Assembly (NCBI RefSeq): GCF_027530345.1
Contig: NZ_JAPZQK010000006.1
Coordinates: forward strand, 62,001-126,000
Direction of reading: 5' to 3'
Origin: Silanimonas sp.
GTDB taxonomy: Bacteria > Pseudomonadota > Gammaproteobacteria > Xanthomonadales > Xanthomonadaceae
Length of the DNA stretch: 64,000 nt
This document shows positions 1-8,467 of this stretch, piece by piece. The translations under genes and the position numbers were made by a program. Position 1 is the first letter of the stretch, and each line of letters opens with the position of its first letter. The notes below the pieces were generated by a model, which saw nothing but the letters and a program-made list of their open reading frames with translations, made no database searches and was not told the DNA's origin.

Positions 1-1130
1 CGCAGGCGGGCGCCTACATCTACCAGGTGCGCCACACCACTGCGGAAAGCCTGCGCATCACGATGGAGGCGCTGATCGGCGGGACGCCGTCCGGTGGCGT
101 CGCCGGCGGTGACGGAGTCGCGGCGGGGCAGGGCTCGCGCAGCGTGCAGGGTGGCAACGGTTTCGATGAAGTCGGAAACAGCGTGACGTCCGGCGGCGGG
201 GCCGGCAGCGCCCGCGGAGGGGCGCAGGCCTCGGTCAGCGTGGCGCCGGACGGGAGCCGCATCGTCGTCGACCCGCAGCGCAATGCCATCATCTTCCAGG
301 GCGAGGCCAGTCGCTGGCGCACGCTGCAGAGCGTGCTCGCGCGCCTCGACCAGCCGGCGCGCCAGGTGCTGGTGGAAGTGACGGTGGCGGAAGTGACGCT
401 TACCGACGAGTTCTCCCATGGGGTCGAGTGGGCGCTGCGCGAGGCGGGCATCAGCGATTTCGGCGGAAGCCTCGGCGCCTACACGGGAACCGTGCCCGCC
501 CGCGGTGTGGTGTGGCGCCCGATCTCGTCGAGCGGGCAGGTGCGCGCGGTGATGAACCTGTTCCAGAACAGTACCCGGGTGAACATCCTCTCCACGCCGC
601 GCCTTATGGTGCGCAGCGGCGAGAGCGCGAGCATCGACGTCGGCACCGAGGTGCCGATCCTCACCAGCCAGGCCACGGCGCCCGACCTGGGTGGCGTCAC
701 GCCTTCGATCCTGCAGCAGGTGCAGTACCGCAAGACCGGCGTGCTGCTGGAGATCAAGCCGGTGGTGCATTCCAGCCAGCGGGTCGACCTCAGTGTGAGT
801 CAGGAGGTCAGCGAGGCGCAGCAGACCGAATCCAGCACCATCTCGTCGCCTAGCATCTTTTCGCGCCGGCTGCAAACGTCGATGAGCGTCTCGGACGGCG
901 AAGCGACGCTGATGGGCGGGCTGATCTCCAATACCACCACCACAGGCGGTACCGAAATCCCCGGCCTGGGTCGCATCCCGGTGGTGGGGGAGTTGTTCCG
1001 CAGCCGCAGCCGCACGGGCAACCGCACCGAGCTGATGGTCCTGATCACCCCGTACGTGATCGAAGACGCGGCCCAGGCGCGGCAGATCACCGAGGCGCTG
1101 AGAGCCCGTCTGGGCGAGATTCCGCGCTGA
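1..1130 (+). CDS. Type II secretion-type secretin (GspD-like), 5' truncated by window edge
   Basis: This is the C-terminal part (375 residues visible) of an outer-membrane secretin. The frame is open from base 3, reading QAGAYIYQVRHTTAESL, so the real start lies outside the window. A Gly/Ser-rich stretch (about residues 28-75) is followed by the N-domain end and the secretin core. The secretin signatures are VPILTSQ, VQYRKTGVLLEIKPVV, the transmembrane segment around SIFSRRLQTSMSVSDGEATL and the closing IPGLGRIPVVGELF and TELMVLITPYVI. Secretins form a gated multimeric ring through which folded proteins or pili leave the cell. The sequence resembles GspD more than PilQ, but without the N-terminal domains and the neighbouring gsp or pil genes the exact system is uncertain. 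The next gene encodes a secreted protein that could be a substrate. Confidence 0.85.
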   Translation, partial: QAGAYIYQVRHTTAESLRITMEALIGGTPSGGVAGGDGVAAGQGSRSVQGGNGFDEVGNSVTSGGGAGSARGGAQASVSVAPDGSRIVVDPQRNAIIFQGEASRWRTLQSVLARLDQPARQVLVEVTVAEVTLTDEFSHGVEWALREAGISDFGGSLGAYTGTVPARGVVWRPISSSGQVRAVMNLFQNSTRVNILSTPRLMVRSGESASIDVGTEVPILTSQATAPDLGGVTPSILQQVQYRKTGVLLEIKPVVHSSQRVDLSVSQEVSEAQQTESSTISSPSIFSRRLQTSMSVSDGEATLMGGLISNTTTTGGTEIPGLGRIPVVGELFRSRSRTGNRTELMVLITPYVIEDAAQARQITEALRARLGEIPR

Positions 1131-1220
1131 AACAGTTCTGCAGCACCCTGTCGTAAGTCATTGGTTGGCCGCTTTTTTTCAGGGGTGTGACGGTGTCGGC
1201 TAACAATTTCTCGACAATCG

Positions 1221-1250
1221 TTGACGCCCCGAAAAGCCACGTACTACTAT
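1221..1250 (+). promoter_or_regulatory. Probable sigma70 promoter of the surface protein gene
   Basis: TTGACG (1221-1226) and TACTAT (1245-1250) are separated by 18 bases, a good sigma70-type pair. Transcription from here would give a leader of roughly 195 bases before the ATG at 1452. The gene-free stretch 1131-1451 also holds a T7 run at 1173-1179 without a convincing stem, and a perfect 14-base palindrome TGCCGGCGCCGGCA at 1356-1369. A Shine-Dalgarno AGGAG at 1437-1441 lies 10 bases before the ATG. Confidence 0.6.
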
Positions 1251-1451
1251 CGGCGGGCGTTTGGGGACTGCGTGGTGCTCTTGCATGCGCAGAAGGTGGG
1301 TGCCAAACCCGACGGCTCTCTGTCATAGTGAGCCCCGGCGGCAACTTTCCTCCCGTGCCGGCGCCGGCATGATGCATGCAGGCGCTAGGTGGTGCCCGGA
1401 CGTTGTGCTGTTCTGATGCTTCAAAACCCTAAGCTTAGGAGTAACAACGTA

Positions 1452-2912
1452 ATGACCCTCAACAAGAAGATTCTCGCCGCAGCGATCGTCGGTGGCCTGT
1501 TCGCCACGGCGGCCCAGGCGCAGGTCAACCTCAGCGCCTCCGGCGGCTCGACCCCGGTGACGTTCGCGTCGGAGCTCGTGATCTCGAACCCGACCGACGG
1601 CCTGGCACTGACGAACGCCGCTAACGCTCTCGATCTCGCGGCCAACCTCCGCTACAACTTCTCCGAGAACGAAGTTCGCTACGCGCGCGTCGAGTGCTCG
1701 AGCAACGTCCGCTTCTTGGCTGGTAGCGCGGTGGCTCTGGGCGCCGGCACCGGCGTCCCGGGCGACCTGACGGGTGCCACCATCGGCGCCATCAACGGCC
1801 TCGGCACCAACGTGATCACCTTCTCGATCACCTCGGGCACCGGCCTGCTGAAGTCGGTCAACACCCTGACCATCAACGGCAACCGCAACATCACCGCCAC
1901 CACGGCCGGCTCGTGCTCGTACAGCCTGTACGACCAGCCGTCGCAGGCTGCTGCTGGCGGCACCGCCGGCCTGATCACGACCGTTTCGGGTAACTACATC
2001 ACGTTCGCCCAGAGCTATGGTCTGGCCGTTCTGAACCCGCGTGGCGCCGTCGCCAACGTCGAGGCCAGCCCGTCGTTCTCGCGCTTCGTCTCGGCCGCCC
2101 CGACCAGCTCCGTTGATCGTGGCAACCTTGGTTCGATCGTGTTCGACACCCGCGCCAACGTTGCGGTTGCTCAGGGCACGACGGCGACCCAGCCGCGTCT
2201 CGCCAACGGCGTTGCCGCCACGCTGGCCGATCTGCTCGACGCCGACTCGACCCACTCGATCGCTGGTGATTTCTCGGCTGCGGCCAACTCCAACGGCACG
2301 TTCTCGGGCGCTGCCCTGAGCCGCGTGTACTTCTCGGTGAACGCCGACTGCTCGACCGTCGACGTCGCCGCGAATGCCGTGACCGCCACCTCGGCCCGCT
2401 TCGACACTGGTCCGACCGCCGTCAACGCCTCGCTCTGCTACGCCCCGCGTACGGGCGTCGCCATCCCGGCTTCGGGCTACGCGCAGACCTTCAACGCCGT
2501 GTCGACTGACACTGCGCTGTACTCGGTCACCAGCCTCGGCCCGGTCACCCTGGGTTCGATCACCCGCAACGGCACCTCGCTGCAGGCCCCGTTCGTCCAG
2601 CTCCCGGCTGGCTGGCTGAGCCGCGTCGTCCTGACGAACACCGGTACGGTGGCTCGTCCGTACACGATCGCTGCGCAGACGGAAGCCGGCACGACGGCGG
2701 CGCTGGGCTCGGCGGCTACGGGCACCATCCCGGCCGGCGGCACCATCGTCCTGAGCGTCTCGGACATCGTCACCTTCACGGGCAACTCGCGCGGTACGCT
2801 GGTTGCCACGGTTGCCGGCCCGACGAACGACATCCAGGGTCTGTACCAGATCGTGAATGGCGTCACGGGCTCGATCGCCAACACCGCGATGCAGCGTCCG
2901 GGCACCAACTAA
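1452..2912 (+). CDS. Secreted, probably abundant surface protein of unknown family
   Basis: This protein has 486 residues. The ATG at 1452 was chosen because AGGAG lies 10 bases upstream and the product then begins with a clean signal peptide, MTLNKKILAAAIVGGLFATA followed by AQA. The mature chain is rich in Ala, Thr, Ser, Gly and Val, has only one Lys (in LLKSVN), and contains four Cys (VECSS, GSCSY, NADCS, SLCYA) that could form two disulfides. I recognise no catalytic motif or named domain. A strong promoter candidate, a good RBS and an efficient terminator bracket it as a single-gene transcription unit, which suggests high expression. Composition and context fit an S-layer-like or other surface-coat protein, possibly exported through the upstream secretin and modified by the glycosyltransferases downstream. 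Those roles are inferred; the family is unidentified. Confidence 0.75.
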   Translation: MTLNKKILAAAIVGGLFATAAQAQVNLSASGGSTPVTFASELVISNPTDGLALTNAANALDLAANLRYNFSENEVRYARVECSSNVRFLAGSAVALGAGTGVPGDLTGATIGAINGLGTNVITFSITSGTGLLKSVNTLTINGNRNITATTAGSCSYSLYDQPSQAAAGGTAGLITTVSGNYITFAQSYGLAVLNPRGAVANVEASPSFSRFVSAAPTSSVDRGNLGSIVFDTRANVAVAQGTTATQPRLANGVAATLADLLDADSTHSIAGDFSAAANSNGTFSGAALSRVYFSVNADCSTVDVAANAVTATSARFDTGPTAVNASLCYAPRTGVAIPASGYAQTFNAVSTDTALYSVTSLGPVTLGSITRNGTSLQAPFVQLPAGWLSRVVLTNTGTVARPYTIAAQTEAGTTAALGSAATGTIPAGGTIVLSVSDIVTFTGNSRGTLVATVAGPTNDIQGLYQIVNGVTGSIANTAMQRPGTN

Positions 2913-2937
2913 TCCTTCCGGGTTAGTCGCAACACGA

Positions 2938-2968
2938 GAAAGGCCCGCGCAAGCGGGCCTTTCTTTTT
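2938..2968 (+). terminator. Strong rho-independent terminator
   Basis: An 11-base perfect stem (GAAAGGCCCGC at 2938-2948, GCGGGCCTTTC at 2953-2963) closes on a GCAA tetraloop and is followed by TTTTT (2964-2968). It starts 26 bases after the stop of the surface protein gene. The A-rich left arm means it could also act on the minus strand, where the converging glycosyltransferase gene ends at 3105. Confidence 0.93.
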
Positions 2969-3104
2969 GGCTTCTCGATCACGCCGCGGTAGAAGCGTTG
3001 TCCTCGGCGACAATTTGCAACGACAAGCCGGGTCAGATGACCGCGGAAGAAGGCGTAAACAGGCTTGCCGGAGCCGAGATTTCTCCCCGGCTATGGCCCT
3101 CGTG

Positions 3105-4052
3105 TCAGATCCGCTCGATCTCTGCCCGCCAGAACTCAAGTAGCGCTTCTTCCATCCTTGACGGGCTGTAGCGGGCCACCGTCGCCGCCATGGCTTGGCG
3201 AATCGACGCGCTCGCTGGCGGATCCGCCTTGCACAGGTCCAGCGCCGCGGCGAGGCCCTTGACGCAGGCCCGCCAGTCGCCGGTATCCGCCCACCACCCG
3301 TTCGCGTCGCCCATGTACTCGCGTCCGCCGTCGCCGTGAAAGCCAGCGACCAGGCATCCTGCGGCCATGGCTTCCAAGGGCGGCAGTCCGAAGGACTCTT
3401 TGTGTGACAGGGAGAGGAACACGGCGCTCTCGCCCAGCGATGCTGCTGCTTCCTGCTGCGTGCCGCCTTGGATGGCGACCCAGGGAACATCGGCGTGGCG
3501 TGGATGCATCCGTCGCAAGGTTGCCTGCACGAATGCCGCGTAGTCGCCCAGCTTGCGCGGCATGCAGGCCACTTGAAGCTTCTTGTTTGGCGCTGGCTTG
3601 AACCGCTGCGGATCCACGGCGCAAGGAATGATAGGAATGTCGGTCAAGCCATACACGTCGGCGAAGAACTGCTGAACCGAATGGCTCGAAGCAATGAAGC
3701 CATCGACCCCCAGTTCGTGCGCACCCCCTCCCGGATTGGATGGAAAGGGAATGTAGTACTGGTTCTGACAGAACATCAGTTTGCGCACAGGAGCCTGCCG
3801 TAGTGCTTCCACATAGGTGGAAAAACCCTCGGGAATCACCCAGATGTCACCCGGCTCGACGGTCAATCGCCCCCCGTGCAACGTGAGAGGGACATCGATC
3901 CCGTAGAAGTCTCGTTCGGGCCGGGTGGCCAGGGCGACAGACGCCCGGAATCCATTCTTGGCAAGTGTTGCCGCATGCTGGTAGATGACCGAGATGCCGC
4001 CAGAGGGAAAGGCGAAGGCTTCGGCAACGAAAAGAATGCGGCGCTTAGACAT
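3105..4052 (-). CDS. Glycosyltransferase family 4 (GT-B fold)
   Basis: The product (315 residues) is a GT4-type retaining glycosyltransferase. The N-terminus RILFVAEAFAFPSGGISVIY has the glycine-rich loop of the acceptor-binding half. The C-terminal half carries the E-x7-E type motif SHKESFGLPPLEAMAAG followed by GDGGREY, which binds the nucleotide sugar diphosphate. The start at 4052 (MSKRRILFV) is chosen because homologous proteins begin directly with the first beta strand; in-frame ATGs at 4097 and 4118 are possible and none has a strong ribosome-binding site. It faces the same way as the GT41 gene behind it and may share its transcript. Donor and acceptor cannot be told from the sequence. 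A role in glycosylating a surface protein or polysaccharide is inferred from neighbours. Confidence 0.85.
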   Translation of the reverse strand: MSKRRILFVAEAFAFPSGGISVIYQHAATLAKNGFRASVALATRPERDFYGIDVPLTLHGGRLTVEPGDIWVIPEGFSTYVEALRQAPVRKLMFCQNQYYIPFPSNPGGGAHELGVDGFIASSHSVQQFFADVYGLTDIPIIPCAVDPQRFKPAPNKKLQVACMPRKLGDYAAFVQATLRRMHPRHADVPWVAIQGGTQQEAAASLGESAVFLSLSHKESFGLPPLEAMAAGCLVAGFHGDGGREYMGDANGWWADTGDWRACVKGLAAALDLCKADPPASASIRQAMAATVARYSPSRMEEALLEFWRAEIERI

Positions 4053-4165
4053 GGGGTTGAGGCTGGGCGGGCGGTGAGGTTTGGAGCGTAGCGACATCGC
4101 ATGGGCCTCGGGGCTCATCCCGCCGAGGGCTTTCCTGTGTCGAACGCTGTGTTGGCTGCCGGTCC

Positions 4166-5839
4166 TCAGGCGCCTCGACGTTGTTTTGCTCCCAGTCGCT
4201 CGTGAAGCTCACCGATGGCTCGACAGAACACCTCAGCGAAGCGCTCTGGTTTGGCGAAGTCTGCTTCGGCCACGCGCTTACGGAGACCGCGGCGCAGCTT
4301 GCGAAGCTCGGCGGTCGAGCGCGTTGCCTCTACCGCTTTTTCCACGTAAGCCTCGAGGTCATCGGTCAGCCAGTCGTCGAGGCCGAGGGCGCCGAGGATC
4401 ATCGCGCCTTGCCGGGCCCACATCCCTTCACCGGCGAGGCTCAGCACCGGCACACCCATCCACAGCGCGTCGAGCGTGGACATCCCGCCGTTGAAGGGGA
4501 AGGGATCGAGGGCGACGTCGACACGGTGGAAGGCCGCGTAGTAGTCGGCGCGGCGGGTGTACCCTTCGAGGACCAATCGCTCGGCCGGAATGCCATAACT
4601 TGCGAAACCCTCGATGATCGCCGTGCGCGCGGCTGCATGGTCGAACTGGCGGCCCTTCAACAGCAAGCGGCTGTCCGGCGCGGCAGCAAGGATCCGCGCC
4701 CAGGTGGCGATGACCCGCGGATTGAGCTTAGCGATCGTGTTGAAACACCCGAACGTGAAGGGCGCATCGGTCGCGCAAGGCGGGTCGGACACGGGGGGCG
4801 CATCGGCCGGCGCGGTGAAGGGCAGGCGTGGCAGGGGTAGCCGCAGCAGCGACTCGACGTACTCGCCGTCGACGCCCGGCGGCGTCGACACGGCGTCGCT
4901 GACCACCGCGTCGATGGTGGCAAGGCCGGTGCTGTCGCCGTAGCCGAGCCAGCTGAGTTGCGTCGGCGCCGGCTTCAGCGCGAACAATCCGAGGCGGTGA
5001 TGGCCGGTATGGCCAGAGAGGTCAATCAGGACGTCGATGCGGTCCTCACGCACTTGGCGGGCAGCGCTGAGGTCATCGGTGCCGCTGATGTCCACCCACT
5101 GGTCTACCTGCGTCTGCAGGCGGGCAGGCACCGGGTCGCCCGGTAGGCCGGGGCGATTGCTGTAGGCGCACAGCCACCAGCCGCGAGCGCGCAGGGCCGG
5201 CAGCAGGCCCTCTAGCAGCAGGCCCACCGGATGGTGGCGGAAGTCGCCCGAGACGAGGCCCACGCGCAGGGGGCCTGCATCGCGGTCCGGTGCAGGCGCC
5301 ATTGGCGGGTGCGCCGCCGCAAGCGCCTCGCCGTAGCTGCGGTGCAGAGCGGCGACTTCGTCGCGGGCTACCTCGGGCAGGTACTGCATGGCCATCAGCA
5401 GGTTGCTGAAGACCACCGGCGTGAGACCGGGGCGCTTCAGGCTTTCGCGCAGCACTTCCGCGGCGGGACGAGCGAAGCCGAGGTCGAGTAGGGTCGACCC
5501 GAGGTTGTTTCGGGCATCGACCCAGTCCGGATTGGCGCGCAGCGCGTCTTCGAAGCAGGCGGCGGCATCCTCAAGCCGCCCAACAGCGTGGTAGGCGATG
5601 CCGAGGTTGTAGCGCGCCATCAACTCATGCGTTGCGGCCTGTTCGAGAAAGCGCAGGGCTTGGTCCGCCCGCCCGGTGTCGGTGAGGATGGCGCCAAGCA
5701 GGCTGGCGGCGCGGAACTCCCCCGGGCTTTCGGCGAGCAACCCGCGGCATTGCTCCTCAACCGTGGCAAGATCGCCGCGGCGCAGGGCGTCCATGGCTTG
5801 GGAGAGTCGGGGGGGCATGGGGGCGGTATGTCGTTCCAT
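4166..5839 (-). CDS. TPR-domain GT41 glycosyltransferase (OGT/SPINDLY-like)
   Basis: The N-terminal third (about 557 residues in total) is made of tetratricopeptide repeats, for example ARYNLGIAYHAVGRLEDAAA and ARNNLGSTLLDLGFARPAAE. The rest is the GT41 catalytic region with LRVGLVSGDFRHHPVGLLLE, DLSGHTGHHRLGLFALKPAP, PTQLSWLGYGDSTG and DPFPFNGGMSTLDALWMGVP. GT41 enzymes transfer a sugar, usually GlcNAc in O-GlcNAc transferases, to Ser/Thr of proteins, with the TPRs choosing the protein. Bacterial members lie in flagellin, pilin or surface-protein glycosylation loci. The start is uncertain: ATG at 5839 (MERHTAPMPPRL) leaves room for a divergent promoter, while an ATG at 5878 would overlap the next gene's possible start. 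The acceptor is unknown; the secreted protein encoded at 1452 is a candidate. Confidence 0.85.
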   Translation of the reverse strand: MERHTAPMPPRLSQAMDALRRGDLATVEEQCRGLLAESPGEFRAASLLGAILTDTGRADQALRFLEQAATHELMARYNLGIAYHAVGRLEDAAACFEDALRANPDWVDARNNLGSTLLDLGFARPAAEVLRESLKRPGLTPVVFSNLLMAMQYLPEVARDEVAALHRSYGEALAAAHPPMAPAPDRDAGPLRVGLVSGDFRHHPVGLLLEGLLPALRARGWWLCAYSNRPGLPGDPVPARLQTQVDQWVDISGTDDLSAARQVREDRIDVLIDLSGHTGHHRLGLFALKPAPTQLSWLGYGDSTGLATIDAVVSDAVSTPPGVDGEYVESLLRLPLPRLPFTAPADAPPVSDPPCATDAPFTFGCFNTIAKLNPRVIATWARILAAAPDSRLLLKGRQFDHAAARTAIIEGFASYGIPAERLVLEGYTRRADYYAAFHRVDVALDPFPFNGGMSTLDALWMGVPVLSLAGEGMWARQGAMILGALGLDDWLTDDLEAYVEKAVEATRSTAELRKLRRGLRKRVAEADFAKPERFAEVFCRAIGELHERLGAKQRRGA

Positions 5840-5913
5840 CGGGCATGTCCGTGCGTTTTTGAAGCCCATAGTGTCCAATGCGGGACCCGCCGAAGGCCAC
5901 CCTTGCGCACGTG

Positions 5914-6975
5914 ATGACCCACTCGGTACGCGGCGACACCCTGCCCGCCCTCGACGGCCTGCGCGGTCTGGCCGTGGGCATCGTGCTGATGTCGCACCTC
6001 GCCAACGCCGGCTTGCCGGTGTTGCCGGGCCTGAGCCTCTCCGGCATAGGCAAGAGCGGCGTTTACCTGTTCTTCGTGCTGAGTGCCTTTTTGCTGACGC
6101 GACTGCTGCTGCAGTGGCCTGTGGCGAACTGGCGGCGGGGCGCGAGTTGGGCGGATTACGCCTTGCGTCGGGTGTTGAGGATCTGGCCGCTCTACCTCGT
6201 GGTGCTGCTGGCCAGCGCGGTGATCAGCGCCACGGCCGTCGCGCCTTGGTGGCCTTACCCGATGGATGCCGTCGCGCTGCTGCGCCACCTCACGTTGCAG
6301 GAAGGCACCAGCGTGTTGTGGAGCATCCCGGTGGAGTTCCACTACTACCTCTGGTTGCCTCTGGTCGCATGGGTTTTGGCCGTGGCCCAGCGGGCCGGTG
6401 GCCTGCTGCTTGCTTCGGCACTGGCGACGTCGGCCGGCGTGGCGGTGATGATCCTCTGGCCCCCGTCAGCCTCACTCGTGAACGATGTGCGGCTCGGCCC
6501 CTACCTCGTGCTGTTCTTCGCTGGAGGGCTGGCCGCCCTGGTCTCGGTGCACCAGCCGACGCCCATGCCGCGGTCCGAGCGGGCCTTTGGATGGCTCGGC
6601 CTTCTGGCCCTGTTGGCCTTCGTGGCCACGGTGCCGGCCGTGGCGGCCGCGATCGGCGGCGGGGCGTTCCAGGCCGATCTCAACCATCGCTGGTTCGCCT
6701 TTTTCGCCGTCGCGTGGTCGGCCCTGCTGCTGGCCGTCGTGCATGGGCCGGCGCGGCTGCGCAGGCCCTTCGAGTGGCGGCCGCTGCGCTGGCTGGGCTG
6801 GGTGAGCTTCAGTGCCTACCTCTGGCATATGCCCGTGCTGGCGGTCGTCACGGGCCCCATGGGGCTGGCGGGCGCGCCGGCGTTGGCGGTGTTCGCCGTG
6901 TTGACGGCGCTGGTTTCGTGGGCCTCCTGGCGGCTCGTGGAGCGCCCCTTGCAGCGTGTGCGCTGGCCTCGGTAA
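5914..6975 (+). CDS. Membrane acyltransferase, acyltransferase-3 (OafA/NodX-like) family
   Basis: This is a polytopic inner-membrane protein (about 353 residues) of the acyltransferase-3 family, which moves acetyl or other acyl groups to sugars of O-antigen, capsule or glycolipids. The N-terminal signature LPALDGLRGLAVGIVLMSHL and the following VYLFFVLSAFLLTRLLL are typical, and about ten hydrophobic segments can be seen. The ATG at 5914 (MTHSVRGDTLPALDG) matches the family start; an ATG at 5878 in the same frame would add twelve residues and overlap the divergent GT41 gene. It is divergent from the two glycosyltransferase genes and precedes the transsulfuration genes, so it may belong functionally to either surface-sugar cluster. 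Substrate is unknown. Confidence 0.87.
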   Translation: MTHSVRGDTLPALDGLRGLAVGIVLMSHLANAGLPVLPGLSLSGIGKSGVYLFFVLSAFLLTRLLLQWPVANWRRGASWADYALRRVLRIWPLYLVVLLASAVISATAVAPWWPYPMDAVALLRHLTLQEGTSVLWSIPVEFHYYLWLPLVAWVLAVAQRAGGLLLASALATSAGVAVMILWPPSASLVNDVRLGPYLVLFFAGGLAALVSVHQPTPMPRSERAFGWLGLLALLAFVATVPAVAAAIGGGAFQADLNHRWFAFFAVAWSALLLAVVHGPARLRRPFEWRPLRWLGWVSFSAYLWHMPVLAVVTGPMGLAGAPALAVFAVLTALVSWASWRLVERPLQRVRWPR

Positions 6976-7020
6976 CCGCCAGCCGCGTCCGAGGCCGCCG
7001 GCAAGGGCGCCTAGGCCGAC

Positions 7021-7029
7021 TGTTACAAT
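7021..7029 (+). promoter_or_regulatory. Extended -10 promoter element before the transsulfuration genes
   Basis: TGTTACAAT (7021-7029) is an extended -10 element (TGn followed by TACAAT). There is no good -35 hexamer 17 bases upstream, as is common for extended -10 promoters. It lies 27 bases before the ATG at 7057. Confidence 0.5.
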
Positions 7030-7056
7030 CCGCCACCCTTTCGAACGCGCCTTGCC

Positions 7057-8433
7057 ATGCCCGTCCACCAGAGCGTCCTCGAACTCGTCGGCAAGACGCC
7101 CATCGTCAAGGCCCGCAAGCTCGACACCGGTTTGTGCGAGCTGTACCTCAAGCTGGAGTGCATGAACCCGGGCGGCTCCATCAAGGACCGCATCGGCGTG
7201 ACGATGATCGAGGCGGCCGAGAAGGCCGGGAAGATCCAGCCCGGCGCCACGCTGGTGGAGGGCACGGCGGGCAACACCGGCATCGGCTTGGCGCTGGCCG
7301 CGCAGCAGAAGGGCTACCGGCTGGTGCTGGTGGTGCCCGACAAGATGAGCCGCGAGAAGATCTTCAACCTCAAGGCCATGGGCGCCGAAGTGATCCTGAC
7401 GCGCTCCGACGTGGCCAAGGGCCATCCGGATTACTACCAGGACCTCGCCGCGCGCATCGCCGCCGACACTCCGGGTGCCTACTTCATCAACCAGTTCGGC
7501 AACCCGGACAACCCGCTCACGCACGAGACGGTGACTGGCCCCGAGATCTGGGAACAGATGCAGGACGTGGGCGGAATGGACGCCATCGTCTTCGGCTGTG
7601 GCAGCTCGGGCACGATGACCGGCCTCTCGCGCTACTTCGCCAAGACTGCGCCGCACGTCGAGCTGGTGCTGGCCGATCCGGTCGGCTCCATCCTCACCAA
7701 GTACATCAACGAGGGCATCCTCGACACCAAATCGGGCAGCTGGCTGGTGGAGGGCATCGGCGAGGACTTCCTGCCGGACATTTCCGACTTCACCCGCGTC
7801 AAGAAGGCCTACGCGGTCTCCGACAAGGACAGCATGCTCGCCGGCCGCGAGTTGCTGGCGAAGGAGGGCGTGCTGGGTGGCTCTTCTTCCGGGACTTTGT
7901 TGGCCGCCGCGCTGCGCTACTGCCGCGAGCAGACCACGCCGAAGAAGGTGGTGGTGTTCGTCTGCGACACGGGCAACAAGTACCTGTCGAAGATGTACAA
8001 CGACTACTGGATGCTCGACCAGGGCTTCCTCGACCGCCCGCAACACGGCGACCTGCGCGACCTGATCCTGCGCCCCTACGCTGCGCGCGACACCATCGTG
8101 GTCAGCCCGAACGACCTGCTCACCGTCGCCTACCAGCGCATGAAGCTGTACGACGTCTCGCAGCTGCCGGTGATCGAGAACGAGCGGATCGTCGGCATCC
8201 TCGACGAGAGCGACGTGCTGATGCACGTGCACGCCGACGAGGCGCGCTTCCGCGATCCGGTCTCCACGGCCATGGTCACCAAGCTGGAACTCGTCGACAT
8301 GCGCTCGCCGATCAACAGCCTGATGGGCGTGTTCGAGCGTGGCCACGTGGCCATCGTGATGGACGGCCCGAAGTTCCTCGGCCTGATCACCCGCATCGAT
8401 TTCCTGAACTACCTGCGCCGCAAGGTGCAGTGA
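7057..8433 (+). CDS. Cystathionine beta-synthase with C-terminal CBS domain pair
   Basis: This PLP enzyme (458 residues) condenses serine, or an activated serine, with homocysteine to cystathionine, or acts as a related cysteine synthase. The fold-type II signature GGSIKDRIG holds the Schiff-base lysine, GTAGNTGIG is the substrate loop, and GGSSSGTLLAA binds the PLP phosphate. From about residue 335 the protein carries two CBS domains (DTIVVSPNDLLTVAYQRMKL, then DPVSTAMVTKLELVDMRSPI), which in homologues sense adenosyl ligands and tune activity. It is followed 34 bases later by a cystathionine gamma-lyase/synthase gene, so the pair can run reverse transsulfuration. In Xanthomonas the same kind of pair flanks the LPS locus. 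Confidence 0.92.
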   Translation: MPVHQSVLELVGKTPIVKARKLDTGLCELYLKLECMNPGGSIKDRIGVTMIEAAEKAGKIQPGATLVEGTAGNTGIGLALAAQQKGYRLVLVVPDKMSREKIFNLKAMGAEVILTRSDVAKGHPDYYQDLAARIAADTPGAYFINQFGNPDNPLTHETVTGPEIWEQMQDVGGMDAIVFGCGSSGTMTGLSRYFAKTAPHVELVLADPVGSILTKYINEGILDTKSGSWLVEGIGEDFLPDISDFTRVKKAYAVSDKDSMLAGRELLAKEGVLGGSSSGTLLAAALRYCREQTTPKKVVVFVCDTGNKYLSKMYNDYWMLDQGFLDRPQHGDLRDLILRPYAARDTIVVSPNDLLTVAYQRMKLYDVSQLPVIENERIVGILDESDVLMHVHADEARFRDPVSTAMVTKLELVDMRSPINSLMGVFERGHVAIVMDGPKFLGLITRIDFLNYLRRKVQ

Positions 8434-8467
8434 GGCCGCGCGACGCGCGCCCCACGCGAGGACTGCC

